From Parabacteroides bouchesdurhonensis (GTDB taxonomy: Bacteria > Bacteroidota > Bacteroidia > Bacteroidales > Tannerellaceae): a stretch of 64,000 nt of DNA. The position numbers and the translations under genes were made by a program. Shown piece after piece: positions 24,333 to 32,387 of this stretch (within the stretch, counting starts at the first letter, position 1; each line of letters begins with the position of its first letter). The DNA lies in assembly GCF_900186615.1 (NCBI RefSeq), contig NZ_LT896588.1:2251339-2315338 (forward strand), in the 5' to 3' direction. The notes beneath the pieces were generated by a model, which was not told where the DNA came from, did not search any database, and saw only the letters and a program-made list of their open reading frames with translations.

Positions 24333-24626
24333 ATGGAAGTAGTAATTATCGAAAAGAAAAACTTTGAAGCGCTCCTTTCCGGCGTGGAGACGCTGACGGG
24401 GAAAGTCGGGACGTTATGTCGCCGTTGCAATGACAAGCAGATGCAGAAGTGGCTCGACGGGCAGGAGGTGTGCCGCCTGCTGCGCATAAGCCCTCGCACG
24501 CTGCAATCCCTGCGGGATAATCGCACAATCAGCTGTACGCAAATCAACCGGAAATTCTATTATAAGCCGGAAGAGATAGAGAGGCTCATGCCCATAGCCG
24601 GGCAGTTCAGGGTTGGCTCCGGCTAA
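24333..24626 (+). CDS. Excisionase-like HTH protein 1 of element A
   Basis: 97 residues from ATG 24333; longer upstream frames are rejected because the -7 box lies inside them. The N-terminal helix (KKNFEALLSGVETLTGKVGTL) precedes a winged-helix core: KWLDGQEVCRLLRISPRTLQ, SLRDNRTISCTQINRKFYYK. This is the Bacteroidales Xis2c-like HTH type. It is followed 36 bp later by a second such gene, the same pairing as the xis2c/xis2d genes of CTnDOT-like elements. Likely role: directing the integrase at 25401 toward excision. Confidence 0.75.
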   Translation: MEVVIIEKKNFEALLSGVETLTGKVGTLCRRCNDKQMQKWLDGQEVCRLLRISPRTLQSLRDNRTISCTQINRKFYYKPEEIERLMPIAGQFRVGSG

Positions 24627-24662
24627 TATTTATTTTTACCAACCACTAAATCCACAGAAAAG

Positions 24663-24962
24663 ATGAATGACAGTAACGTAATCACGTCGGAAGACGGACG
24701 CATGGCGTCGGTGTTGTACGCCTTGAAGAAATGCGCGAAAGAGGTAGATAAGCTCATGGACGATTTTCATCCGCCGCTCGGAGGAGAACGATACATGACC
24801 GACAAGGAGGTGATCGCCCGGCTGAAAGTCAGCCGCCGTACCTTGCAGGAATATCGTTCAGCACGGAGGATACCCTTCATCCTGTTCGGAGGGAAAGTGC
24901 TGTACCGTGAAACGGACATAGAGAAGATGCTCGCGGAGAATTACCGCAAGGCAATTCCCTGA
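24663..24962 (+). CDS. Excisionase-like HTH protein 2 of element A
   Basis: 99 residues. Residues 45-95 form the DNA-binding part: YMTDKEVIARLKVSRRTLQE, then YRSARRIPFILFGGKVLYRE and a short C-terminal helix. The N-terminal region is helical (ALKKCAKEVDKLMDDFHPPL). Related in plan but not close in sequence to the preceding HTH gene. It is co-transcribed with it and followed at once by a strong terminator, so the two form a closed operon. Confidence 0.75.
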   Translation: MNDSNVITSEDGRMASVLYALKKCAKEVDKLMDDFHPPLGGERYMTDKEVIARLKVSRRTLQEYRSARRIPFILFGGKVLYRETDIEKMLAENYRKAIP

Positions 24963-24969
24963 AAACGAA

Positions 24970-25000
24970 AACGGGCAGGTTTTGATGCCTGCCCGTTTTT
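24970..25000 (+). terminator. Rho-independent terminator after HTH genes
   Basis: ACGGGCAGG (24971-24979) pairs with CCTGCCCGT (24988-24996), followed by a T tract; flanking A and T runs make it usable on both strands. Confidence 0.8.
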
Positions 25001-25009
25001 GTGTCCGAT

Positions 25010-25378
25010 TCAATTCAGAAGACCGTCCTTATACTGAATGACAATCGGGGGTGTCGTGCGTCGAGGGGCGGTGGCTCCCTTTACCAGCCACCTCCTGAAT
25101 ACCGCCGCGGGGTAGGTATTCAGCCGGAACGCGAGGGCTACGACGATCTCCATGTCATACACGTCCGCACTGTTGCCGCTGTCCAGACGGATACATTTGC
25201 AGACTTCGTAATCATTCAGGGCGTTTTCTTTGAAGATGGCTTTGATACCCGTATGTACCGCTCCGGCGGTCGTCCCGAACAGCTCGGCAAGCTCCATTGC
25301 CGTCATCCATATAGAGGCAGTATCGGTCGGCATATTCAATCCGCCCTGCTCGTCTATCGTGATAATTTCTCTTTTCAT
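25010..25378 (-). CDS. RhuM-like / phage-antirepressor-like protein
   Basis: 122 residues. The pattern SIWMTAMELAELFGTTAGAVHT, IKAIFKENALNDYEVCKCIR and DVYDMEIVVALAFRLNTYPA-type region is that of the N-terminal domain of RhuM (virulence-linked) proteins, which contain a HTH. The longer C-terminal Fic/DOC-like extension of some relatives is absent. Proteins like this often lie beside integrases of Bacteroidales elements; a regulatory role is likely but unproven. It follows the integrase gene by 22 bp and is probably co-transcribed. Confidence 0.65.
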   Translation of the reverse strand: MKREIITIDEQGGLNMPTDTASIWMTAMELAELFGTTAGAVHTGIKAIFKENALNDYEVCKCIRLDSGNSADVYDMEIVVALAFRLNTYPAAVFRRWLVKGATAPRRTTPPIVIQYKDGLLN

Positions 25379-25400
25379 CGTATTCTGTTTTTTAAGTTCA

Positions 25401-26633
25401 TTAAATCGCTTGACATATAAAGCTCTCCATCTGCTCGATACGCTGCGCGAGTTTCTCCATGTCGCGGCTCACTTTCTCGGCTGTAATCTTCGCATAGATT
25501 TGCGTCGTGCGGATACTGCGGTGGCCCAACATCTTCGAGAGCGTTTCGATAGGTACGTCGTTGGAGAGACAGATGGTCGTCGCATAGCTGTGGCGACTTT
25601 GATGCCACGTGACGTTCTTTTCGATACCGCACTTCTTCGCTATTGCCTTGATGCCTCTTTTACAGTTTTCGTAACACGGAACGGGCAGCAGCTTGTCCCC
25701 TTCGGCCATGCCGTCGTATTTCTCGATGATGTGTCTGGCAACGTCTAACAACCGGATATTGGTTTCGACACCCGTTTTCTGTCGGTTGGTGTTCAGCCAC
25801 AAATGCCCGTCGAACGAGGTGCGCAGGTTCGCTTTGGTAAGGTTCGCCATATCCGTCCAGCTCAACCCCGTGAATGTACAGAAGATGAACAGGTCGCGGA
25901 TCAGTTCGTAGCTTTTCTTTTTGAATGTGCCGTTGATCAGCAGCTTGATCTCCTCTTGGGTCAGAAAGCCCCGTTTGGTCTCCTCCTTCGTGATGCTGTA
26001 CGCGAAGAACGGGTCGCGCGACAACAAGCCGTTATTGACGGCCATGAAGATAATCTTTCGGAATGGCATCATATAAGACCAGACCGTGTTGTTGCAGTGG
26101 TTCTTTTCTACCCGCAGGAACAACTCGAAGTCCGTGATGAATGCCGGAGTAAGCTCTTTAAGCGCAATGTCGCTGACCTTGTAACGCTTTTCGATAAACT
26201 CCGAGAGGTGTTTGTAAACGACGCAGTATTTCCAATAGCTACGCAGGCTTTTGAGTTTGCCCACCTGCTTCTCGTAATCCTCGTTATGCTGACGGAATAC
26301 CGCCAGCAACGTTTCGTGGTTCATACCCAAACCTAAATAGGCATTGCGAACCTTCTCGGCGGTTACATAGTTGTCGCGGTCGCTGATCTGCTGATAGGCA
26401 CGATCGATACCTACACGAATCTTATCCAACATCCGGTTGGCCTCCTGCGCCACGATGCTGCGACCGGAAACGCGGCCTGACTTTACGTTCCACGATTTCT
26501 CCTCTACGTCCAATTTGCAACTGAATTGAGCGATTTTGCCGTTTACCGTGATGCGGCACATGACCGGAATAAGCCCATTCTTTTTCGGGGCATTGCGTTT
26601 GAGGTAAAATAAAACTTTGAATGTCGATCTCAT
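25401..26633 (-). CDS. Tyrosine integrase of element A
   Basis: 410 residues, full length. N-terminal arm-binding domain (STFKVLFYLKRNAPKKNG), core-binding domain (about 100-200), catalytic domain from about 215. Motifs: WHQSRHSYATTICLS (HxxR near 344), MLGHRSIRTTQIYAKI (His and Tyr near 377). The first Arg of the TGLR box is Ser (FTGLSWTDM), as in IntDOT. Its promoter (-7 TAATTTTG at 26662-26655) and probable arm sites (26855-26938) face the right att repeat of element A at 27000. It is GC-richer than the two element B integrases, consistent with a separate origin. Confidence 0.9.
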   Translation of the reverse strand: MRSTFKVLFYLKRNAPKKNGLIPVMCRITVNGKIAQFSCKLDVEEKSWNVKSGRVSGRSIVAQEANRMLDKIRVGIDRAYQQISDRDNYVTAEKVRNAYLGLGMNHETLLAVFRQHNEDYEKQVGKLKSLRSYWKYCVVYKHLSEFIEKRYKVSDIALKELTPAFITDFELFLRVEKNHCNNTVWSYMMPFRKIIFMAVNNGLLSRDPFFAYSITKEETKRGFLTQEEIKLLINGTFKKKSYELIRDLFIFCTFTGLSWTDMANLTKANLRTSFDGHLWLNTNRQKTGVETNIRLLDVARHIIEKYDGMAEGDKLLPVPCYENCKRGIKAIAKKCGIEKNVTWHQSRHSYATTICLSNDVPIETLSKMLGHRSIRTTQIYAKITAEKVSRDMEKLAQRIEQMESFICQAI

Positions 26634-26654
26634 AACTCTACAATTTTTGGGTTA

Positions 26655-26662
26655 CAAAATTA
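26655..26662 (-). promoter_or_regulatory. -7 box of the element A integrase
   Basis: Minus-strand TAATTTTG, 21 bp before the start codon, fits TAnnTTTG. Confidence 0.5.
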
Positions 26663-26854
26663 TTTCTTGTAGAGCTGTTCTTCGATACGTAAATCGCAGC
26701 ATATCAACGCAATCGCACCCGAAATAGAACTTTTTCCGCCTCCCTCTGCCCGAATTTTGGAAATCCGGCTATATTTGCAGTTGGAACAAGGCGAATAGAG
26801 CTTGTATTTCAGCGCTTTGAAACCTTCCCAAAACCGTCTTTGCCTTTCGGAACA

Positions 26855-26938
26855 GAGTAACGGGATAGTAACGTAACTCTGGTTTCAGTTGGCTTTTCGA
26901 TGGCTTCGGTTTGGCTGCGACAGCGCAGTCCGTTACTC
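26855..26938. repeat. Probable integrase arm-type sites
   Basis: GAGTAACGG (26855-26863) and its exact inverse CCGTTACTC (26930-26938), with GTAACGTAACTC (26868-26879) between. Repeated GTAAC words in the 360-bp gap between integrase and att fit arm-binding sites. Nothing else is recognisable in that gap. Confidence 0.45.
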
Positions 26939-26999
26939 TCTAACCCCCTTGTTTACAACCTTCTTGCTCCAATCCGCTCTATCTATCGGTTTTTATCAC

Positions 27000-27009
27000 T
27001 ATCTTTGTG
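27000..27009. repeat. Right att repeat of element A
   Basis: TATCTTTGTG, identical to 6135-6144. In the empty site this box would lie 39 bp before the antitoxin-like gene, so the target was probably that gene's promoter. Confidence 0.55.
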
Positions 27010-27047
27010 TTCGATAGTAAATGAATAAACAGGAAAGGCGTTCTGAT

Positions 27048-27305
27048 ATGACAACAAAGCCTTACAAATACGATGAAGCCGAAGCCGGCAAGCCGCAATG
27101 CGTCTCCGAGCCTGTAGTTTCTTATGTTGCATCCCGGGAAGAGGAAGACCTGATGCCTGGTGGAATCCCGGCTTTGCAGTTTACGAAAGAGGAACTGAAT
27201 GCCCACATTGACAAGTCACTCCAAGACATAGCAGAAGGTCACGTCTGCACTTCGGCTGAAGTGCATCGGCGAATGGAAGAAAAATTTCCTTTTTTATGCA
27301 AGTAA
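27048..27305 (+). CDS. Small antitoxin-like protein without a partner toxin
   Basis: 85 residues from ATG 27048, chosen for the AGGAAAGG ribosome site 10 bp upstream (an in-frame ATG lies at 27021). The C-terminal half (FTKEELNAHIDKSLQDIAEG, HVCTSAEVHRRMEEKFPFLC) resembles the RelB/antitoxin-type segment that often precedes a RelE/ParE toxin gene. Here the next gene is on the other strand 3 bp later, so no toxin is present. It is the first chromosomal gene after element A, and its promoter appears to be the att site. Identification as antitoxin is tentative. Confidence 0.5.
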   Translation: MTTKPYKYDEAEAGKPQCVSEPVVSYVASREEEDLMPGGIPALQFTKEELNAHIDKSLQDIAEGHVCTSAEVHRRMEEKFPFLCK

Positions 27306-27307
27306 TA

Positions 27308-28222
27308 TTACTTTACGCGAAATAGTTTGTTTTTGTAATCAATAATTACCGTGTTATCGAAAAAATAAGCATTTCCGGTTATTCCCCATATATTGTAAGA
27401 ATTATATATTCCATCCCAAAGTCCCTCTTTATCATAGTAAACCTTTGCGCTTTTAAGAACTTTTCCTCCGAATGCTATGGGTTTGTTTATTTCAAGCCCA
27501 TAAAAAGTGATTTCTTGTCCCCACCATAAAGGACCGCTAAGGGAGTCGGTGATCTGTGAGTTGGAGATGCCCAAAGCCCGCTCCTTTGACGTTATCAACC
27601 GAAAAGGACTTGAACCGGTATCGAACATCAATTTACATGGTTTATTATCGATATGGAACGGAAGGATCATTATACCATCTTTCAATTCAAATTTCTCTGC
27701 CGGCAAATCCTCATATTCGGCAGGCAGACTGTCTGAAACGGCAAATCTGCCTGATTTATAATCGATCACTAGCACTTTACCGCGGAATATATCAGACGCA
27801 ATTGTTCCAATATGTTTTGGGGTTTCTGAAAGAAGCGAATCCTTGGGAATCTTTTCTCCAAAATTATTATAGTATCCAATATCAATACCTGTAAACTTAA
27901 CAGAGCCCATTTGCAGGGTTATATCGTTAAACATTGGGATTTCGTATTTATCCGCTAAAGAAGTAAATTCTTCAAGATAGGGTTCTATGGAATTTCCATA
28001 AAAGAGTGTCTGGTCTGTTCCTAAATCCAACTGCATAGTAAAATCGCAGGGCAGGTTCTCAATTTTTACCGGGACATATATAAATGCTTTTTCAATATAT
28101 CTTCCAGAAATCGTATCGCCTTCCCAATTGAACGAAATCCAATTCAATGACTGTTTTTGCGAACAACCGGTACAAATGAGGAGCAGAAGTATAAAAAGAA
28201 TTCCTTGTTTTTGCATGTTCAT
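27308..28222 (-). CDS. Retropepsin-like aspartyl protease lipoprotein
   Basis: 304 residues with lipobox ILLLLICTGCSQ. Two aspartic-protease-like half domains are visible. The second has the intact triplet in PCKLMFDTGSSPFRL (about residue 195). The first has a degenerate version, MQLDLGTDQTLF. Further protease-like words are IGTIASDIFRGKVLVIDY and WGITGNAYFFDNTVIIDY, the latter typical of bacterial clan AA proteins. Its start overlaps the stop of the slipin gene (ATGA), so it is the third gene of a GntR-slipin-protease operon. An envelope proteolytic role with the slipin is plausible. Confidence 0.7.
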   Translation of the reverse strand: MNMQKQGILFILLLLICTGCSQKQSLNWISFNWEGDTISGRYIEKAFIYVPVKIENLPCDFTMQLDLGTDQTLFYGNSIEPYLEEFTSLADKYEIPMFNDITLQMGSVKFTGIDIGYYNNFGEKIPKDSLLSETPKHIGTIASDIFRGKVLVIDYKSGRFAVSDSLPAEYEDLPAEKFELKDGIMILPFHIDNKPCKLMFDTGSSPFRLITSKERALGISNSQITDSLSGPLWWGQEITFYGLEINKPIAFGGKVLKSAKVYYDKEGLWDGIYNSYNIWGITGNAYFFDNTVIIDYKNKLFRVK

Positions 28223-29109
28223 GGATGATTTGCTTCATTGTTTTTTGCTAGTGACACTAATCCTCCCATAGCACCCAGATTCATGGTATCCAATGCTGAA
28301 CTGGGAACGATGACCATAGAGCCTTTTTCTTTAAGGCCTTCGAATAACATATTCATACCCCTGAGGTGTAATGCGACCGGATTATCGGTATACTTTTTAC
28401 TGGCCAGTTCAAATTTTTCGGCAATCTCTGTTTCAGCCGTCCCTAAAATAACACGTGCCCGTCTTTCGCGCTCGGCTTGTGCCTCTTTGCTCATAGCGTC
28501 GGCCAAATCCTTAGGGATAGCAATATCCTTGATACCAACAGTCTGGCAAGTAATACCCCAGGGACTGGTATTTCTGTCTAATACTTGTTGCAAATCTTCG
28601 GCAATTTTGTCGCGTTCCTGTAAGAGTGCCGATAATTCGTGTTTACCGATTGTATCTCTTAAACCTGTCTGAGTAATGTGCTCGATGGCTTTTTGATATT
28701 CCTGCACCTCCAAGGCGGCTTTTTCGACATCCCAAACAGTCCAGTATACAACCGCATCCACATTTACCGGTACCGTATCTTTGGTAAGGGTCTGCTCGGC
28801 CTTGAAAGCGCTTACCCGCACCCGCTGGTCAATATAAGTAGGCACACTATCAATAATAGGGATAATCATAAAAGGACCTGGACCTTTTAACCCTTTGTAT
28901 TTTCCCATACGTAATACTACAGCCCGTTCCCATTGGTCGGAAATACGAATTGAGGAAGCCAATAATCCGGAAAAGAGGATTAAGAATGCCAGCCCTACGA
29001 TATTGATTATTTGCAAAACATATAAGACTACCGAAACTCCGATAAGTATCAGTAATGTGGTAATGGAGATGGGATTCAACCATCCTTTGTTGATTGCATT
29101 TGTTGTCAT
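28219..29109 (-). CDS. Slipin (SPFH/stomatin-family membrane protein)
   Basis: 296 residues. Two adjacent hydrophobic segments at the N-terminus (ISITTLLILIGVSVVLYVLQ and IVGLAFLILFSGLLASSI) anchor it. The SPFH domain follows: QWERAVVLRMGKYKGLKGPG, DQRVRVSAFKAEQTLTKDTV, YWTVWDVEKAALEVQEYQKA. Then comes an alpha-helical region with AMSKEAQAERERRARVI. Slipins organise membrane microdomains and often pair with NfeD-type proteases; here an aspartyl protease-like lipoprotein takes that position. Located between gntR (5 bp) and the protease gene (4-bp overlap). Confidence 0.85.
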   Translation of the reverse strand: MTTNAINKGWLNPISITTLLILIGVSVVLYVLQIINIVGLAFLILFSGLLASSIRISDQWERAVVLRMGKYKGLKGPGPFMIIPIIDSVPTYIDQRVRVSAFKAEQTLTKDTVPVNVDAVVYWTVWDVEKAALEVQEYQKAIEHITQTGLRDTIGKHELSALLQERDKIAEDLQQVLDRNTSPWGITCQTVGIKDIAIPKDLADAMSKEAQAERERRARVILGTAETEIAEKFELASKKYTDNPVALHLRGMNMLFEGLKEKGSMVIVPSSALDTMNLGAMGGLVSLAKNNEANHP

Positions 29110-29114
29110 AATGA

Positions 29115-29498
29115 TTATGTATTAGAGGTTTGTTTTATGTTTTTTAATTCGCATATAATTTCGTCTAGATTGAAACCGTAACTGAATGCAACGGAAGAGA
29201 AATGCAGACTGATTTCCTTTAGTTTATCTTCCCGTTCCTTTTTCAATACGACTTGTTCTGTAGTGTTGATAAACGTTCCGGAACCTTGTTGGGTTTCCAG
29301 AATATTTTTAATTTCAAGTTCTTTGTATGCTTTGGATACTGTGTTTAGGTTTACTTTTAACTCTACGGCTAATGCCCTTACCGTAGGTAATTGCTCGCCT
29401 AGTTTAAGTTGACCTGATGCTATGCCAAATCTGATTTGATCGATAATCTGACGGTATACCGGTACACCACTGGAATAATCTAATAAAAACTTAATCAT
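29115..29498 (-). CDS. GntR family regulator (YtrA type)
   Basis: 127 residues: one winged HTH (GVPVYRQIIDQIRFGIASGQ, LPTVRALAVELKVNLNTVSK, QQGSGTFI) and a short helical tail, the size of YtrA-like repressors, which lack a large ligand domain. First gene of the operon with slipin and retropepsin genes. The palindrome TACAAATATTGTA near its start site is a likely self-operator. Confidence 0.85.
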   Translation of the reverse strand: MIKFLLDYSSGVPVYRQIIDQIRFGIASGQLKLGEQLPTVRALAVELKVNLNTVSKAYKELEIKNILETQQGSGTFINTTEQVVLKKEREDKLKEISLHFSSVAFSYGFNLDEIICELKNIKQTSNT

Positions 29499-29518
29499 AT
29501 AGCCCTGTTTTTGTATTA

Positions 29519-29553
29519 TACAAATATTGTACTATTATTATATGACAAAGGTA
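29519..29553 (-). promoter_or_regulatory. gntR promoter with palindromic operator
   Basis: -7 box TACCTTTG on the minus strand (29553-29546), followed by the perfect palindrome TACAAATATTGTA (29519-29531) between it and the start codon. A second, divergent -7 box TACCTTTG (29599-29606) serves the plus-strand gene at 29698. Confidence 0.6.
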
Positions 29554-29697
29554 CAATAAAGAATTATTTCTCAAAGTTTTTTGCTGTATATTTTTTCGTA
29601 CCTTTGCATATAGGGGTTAATTACCAATAATAACTGTTTATGACTCTTTTATAATATAAGGTACTACGTGTGAGTAACAGGAACATAAGTGAAATAT

Positions 29698-31143
29698 ATG
29701 ACTATAAAAGAAGTATTGAGCCAGCCCGAAGGTCGTCGATTGGAATTTAAGGCTGAATTGCCTGAAAACTCTGATCTTGCAAAGACCATAGTAGCATTTG
29801 CGAATGATGCCGGAGGAGAACTGTATATTGGTGTTAATGATATTCCGCGTTCGGTAATTGGGCTTGATGAGGATAAGTTGATAGCAATGGAAGAAAAAAT
29901 CAGTAATACAATTTTCGATCGTTGTTATCCAGCTATTTTGCCGGAAATAAAGTTTATTAGCGAAAATGATAAGCGTTTGATTCAAGTAACAATTTTCAGA
30001 GGGAGCACACCGCCGTATTATCTAAAAGAGAAAGGTAAATTGCAGGGTACATACATTCGAGTGGGTTCTACGAATCGGCTTGCTGACGAGACGATTATTG
30101 CTGAATTAGAGCGTAGAAAACGAAATATCTCTTTCGACAGCGAAATTATTCCTGAAAAAACGTTGACAGAACTGAATATAGATAGTTTCAAAAGAATATT
30201 TAAGGAGAAGGCTGGGGAAGAACTAACCGTTCAGGTATTACGAAAATTTGAACTTATCAAAGAGGTGCAAGGTGTGGAATATCCAACTAATGCATTGATT
30301 TTGTTTTCGGACGACCCATTACGAAACTCTATGTTCCACTATGCAAAAATAGAGTGTGCTCGATTCAAAGGTGTTAGTTCTGAGGTGTTTATCGATCAGA
30401 AGAGTATTACAGCCAATATCTCTATTCAAGCAGAAGATGCTTATAACTTTATTCTTCGTCATATAAACCAAGGTGCAACAGTAGAAGGCGTTTATACGGT
30501 TCAGAGATGGGAATATCCCGTTAAAGCTATTCGAGAAGCAATTCGTAATGCTGTGGTACATAGAGATTATTCACTCACAGGAAAAGATGTAAAAGTCGCT
30601 GTATATGATGATATGATAGAGATTACGAGCCCAGGTCTCCTATTGCCTTCGATAGACTATACAGCTATGGAAAGTCGCCAAAGTGACGCTCGTAATAAAA
30701 TAATAGCTCCTGTCTTTAAACGGCTTGGCATCATAGATCAATTGGGGAATGGCTTGAAATTGATAGCCAGTGAATTGAAAGAATATCCGAATATCGAACT
30801 TCGCTGGAAGGAAGTTGGTTTATCTTTTCAAATACAGTTTGTGAAATTGGATTATCTTGAAAAGCAAGAACGGACTGATAGCATACGGCAAGAGCTATTA
30901 AAGTCAACTCTGTATTCGGAGGTGTTACGCTGTTTGGTGCATAATACTTTGTCAAGACAAAGCATTTCTATTGCATTGGGACAAAAGAAAGTATCGGGGC
31001 AACTTAATAAAATTGTTCAAAAACTTATTACAGATTGCCTGATTGAGAGAACTATTCCTGATAAGCCGAATCATCCTGCCCAAAAATTTCAATTGACAGA
31101 GAGAGGAAGGATGTTCCTTGGTCTACTTGATAACAAAATCTGA
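29698..31143 (+). CDS. AlbA-domain (Schlafen-type) regulator with GHKL-like ATPase domain
   Basis: 481 residues from ATG 29698 (a GTG 9 bp upstream is in frame). N-terminal AlbA_2 domain: GRRLEFKAELPENSDLAKTI, FANDAGGELYIGV. The middle part has YIRVGSTNRLADE, and an ATPase-like segment follows, YPVKAIREAIRNAVVHRDYS and IEITSPGLLLP, as in RecG-like putative transcriptional regulators. The C-terminus is a winged helix (RQSISIALGQKKVSGQLNKI). Many such proteins act as regulators, and some belong to anti-phage systems; nothing around it indicates defence. Divergent from the GntR operon. Confidence 0.8.
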   Translation: MTIKEVLSQPEGRRLEFKAELPENSDLAKTIVAFANDAGGELYIGVNDIPRSVIGLDEDKLIAMEEKISNTIFDRCYPAILPEIKFISENDKRLIQVTIFRGSTPPYYLKEKGKLQGTYIRVGSTNRLADETIIAELERRKRNISFDSEIIPEKTLTELNIDSFKRIFKEKAGEELTVQVLRKFELIKEVQGVEYPTNALILFSDDPLRNSMFHYAKIECARFKGVSSEVFIDQKSITANISIQAEDAYNFILRHINQGATVEGVYTVQRWEYPVKAIREAIRNAVVHRDYSLTGKDVKVAVYDDMIEITSPGLLLPSIDYTAMESRQSDARNKIIAPVFKRLGIIDQLGNGLKLIASELKEYPNIELRWKEVGLSFQIQFVKLDYLEKQERTDSIRQELLKSTLYSEVLRCLVHNTLSRQSISIALGQKKVSGQLNKIVQKLITDCLIERTIPDKPNHPAQKFQLTERGRMFLGLLDNKI

Positions 31144-31167
31144 TAATATGGATAATTGCAATGTAAT

Positions 31168-31205
31168 AAAGCCTTGCTCTGGTGATTCTGCCAGAGCAAG
31201 GCTTT
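31168..31205. terminator. Bidirectional terminator
   Basis: AAAGCCTTGCTCTGG (31168-31182) pairs perfectly with CCAGAGCAAGGCTTT (31191-31205) between two convergent genes. Confidence 0.8.
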
Positions 31206-31250
31206 GTCGTTTCAAAAACTTTTGAAACTTTATAATACTACTGTTTACGT

Positions 31251-32360
31251 TTACTTCTTCACTATGTATGGTTGATGGATAGCCTTATCTAGAGCTTTCC
31301 AGTGCTCGTTGGTCATGCTGTTAGGCGTAAAGAGGGCGATTCCTGCTGCACCGTTCTCCATCGAGCCGCGTACGGCTTCTTCCATTTCAGACGGGAGCAG
31401 GCCGTGACCTTCCGGATCCTTGATGTTCGCTTTGTTTTGCCAGTCGTGACAGATAAACAGGCCACTGTATACCGGGAATTTACCGCCAACCGTTTCTACC
31501 TCTTCCTTTACGATGGGAGCGAGCCAGGAGGCAGGTTCCAGATAGAAATCGTTATAGTTCATCGGGAATACGGCATCCAGATTCCATTTGTCCCACTCCT
31601 GACGTACCATCCATTTGGCGTGTGAATCCGGGCCGGGGAATACGGCAGCGCTCACCTTCTTACCTTTGGCATGGACGGCATCGGCTATTTTGCCCACCAG
31701 ATTAGTGATTACATCACAGCGGAATTGTGCCCATTCCGGACATTTGGACGGGTCTTCTATGGCTAGGATGTCGATACCTGTGGCAGCTTTGAAGTCGGCT
31801 ACGCATTTAGGGCAGTAACAGTAGTCTGCCGTAGGATATTCTTCGTTCATTACCAGTCCGTATTTTTCCCATAGGCCTTTGGCCAGAATCACGTCTACGT
31901 AGCGGATGTAGTCCAGGTGGATATAGTCTACTTCGGGGATGTCGGCCACACTGCTGTATTCCTGAACAAGGTAGTTTATTACATCCTCATTGTTGGGACA
32001 CATGAACTTGTAGTACGGCACATAGGCCTGCACGTTGTAAGCCGATTCGCCTTTGCGGTTCACGGCATACCACGAAGAATCGGCATCGCCTTTCAGCATC
32101 GTGGGTATCCAGGCATGGTATTCCATACCGTTGGCCTTAGCGATCTTGGCGGCGCGCTGTATCTTTTCAAGGTCGTAGCCTACGTTGTAGCACATTCCGT
32201 CTACGCCGTGGGAGTGCCACTTGCTAAAGTCTTCCTGAATGGTCTGTTCGGTTGCATTTTGTCCCTCACCTTGCCAGGCGTAGACTTTTACCGTTTTCTC
32301 CGGTGCTTTGCTGCAGGCTGTCATGGCAACGGCTGCAAGAGCGAAAAGAAGTGTTTTCAT
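31251..32360 (-). CDS. Family 10-like glycosyl hydrolase lipoprotein (GHL10)
   Basis: 369 residues. Lipobox ALAAVAMTACSK, then a TIM-barrel-like glycosidase: WHSHGVDGMCYNVGYDLEKI, MEYHAWIPTML, VDYIHLDYIRYVD (acidic pair typical of GHL families), VSAAVFPGPDSHAKW and LDAVFPMNYNDFY. A CYCPKC motif near residue 180 suggests a metal site or disulfide. The substrate is unknown; such proteins are predicted to act on polysaccharide or envelope glycans at the cell surface. It stands alone between two terminators. Confidence 0.7.
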   Translation of the reverse strand: MKTLLFALAAVAMTACSKAPEKTVKVYAWQGEGQNATEQTIQEDFSKWHSHGVDGMCYNVGYDLEKIQRAAKIAKANGMEYHAWIPTMLKGDADSSWYAVNRKGESAYNVQAYVPYYKFMCPNNEDVINYLVQEYSSVADIPEVDYIHLDYIRYVDVILAKGLWEKYGLVMNEEYPTADYCYCPKCVADFKAATGIDILAIEDPSKCPEWAQFRCDVITNLVGKIADAVHAKGKKVSAAVFPGPDSHAKWMVRQEWDKWNLDAVFPMNYNDFYLEPASWLAPIVKEEVETVGGKFPVYSGLFICHDWQNKANIKDPEGHGLLPSEMEEAVRGSMENGAAGIALFTPNSMTNEHWKALDKAIHQPYIVKK

Positions 32361-32387
32361 TTTAGATATGATTTGTTGTTTATAAAA

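Larger units (their letters stand above)
6135..27009. mobile_element. Element A: integrated island with cargo operon, rteC, HTH genes and tyrosine integrase
   Basis: Bounded by the direct repeat TATCTTTGTG at 6135-6144 and 27000-27009. The contents are typical of Bacteroidales integrative elements: integrase near the right end with its promoter facing that end, two excisionase-like HTH genes, a RhuM-like gene, and rteC at the far left. Its genes are visibly GC-richer than the chromosome to the right. The only mobilization genes found in the interval lie in the nested element B, so A may be a remnant or depend on a helper. Cargo is an AraC regulator and a six-gene exported redox operon. The repeat matches the GTAnnTTTGc-type sites used by CTnDOT-like integrases, but 10 bp alone is modest evidence. 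Confidence 0.6.

Noticed and set aside
23713-24342. Long plus-strand frames (up to about 210 codons) in the region before the HTH genes
   Set aside because: Three overlapping frames are open at once, without recognisable domains, start signals or normal amino-acid composition; GC-rich non-coding DNA gives this by chance.
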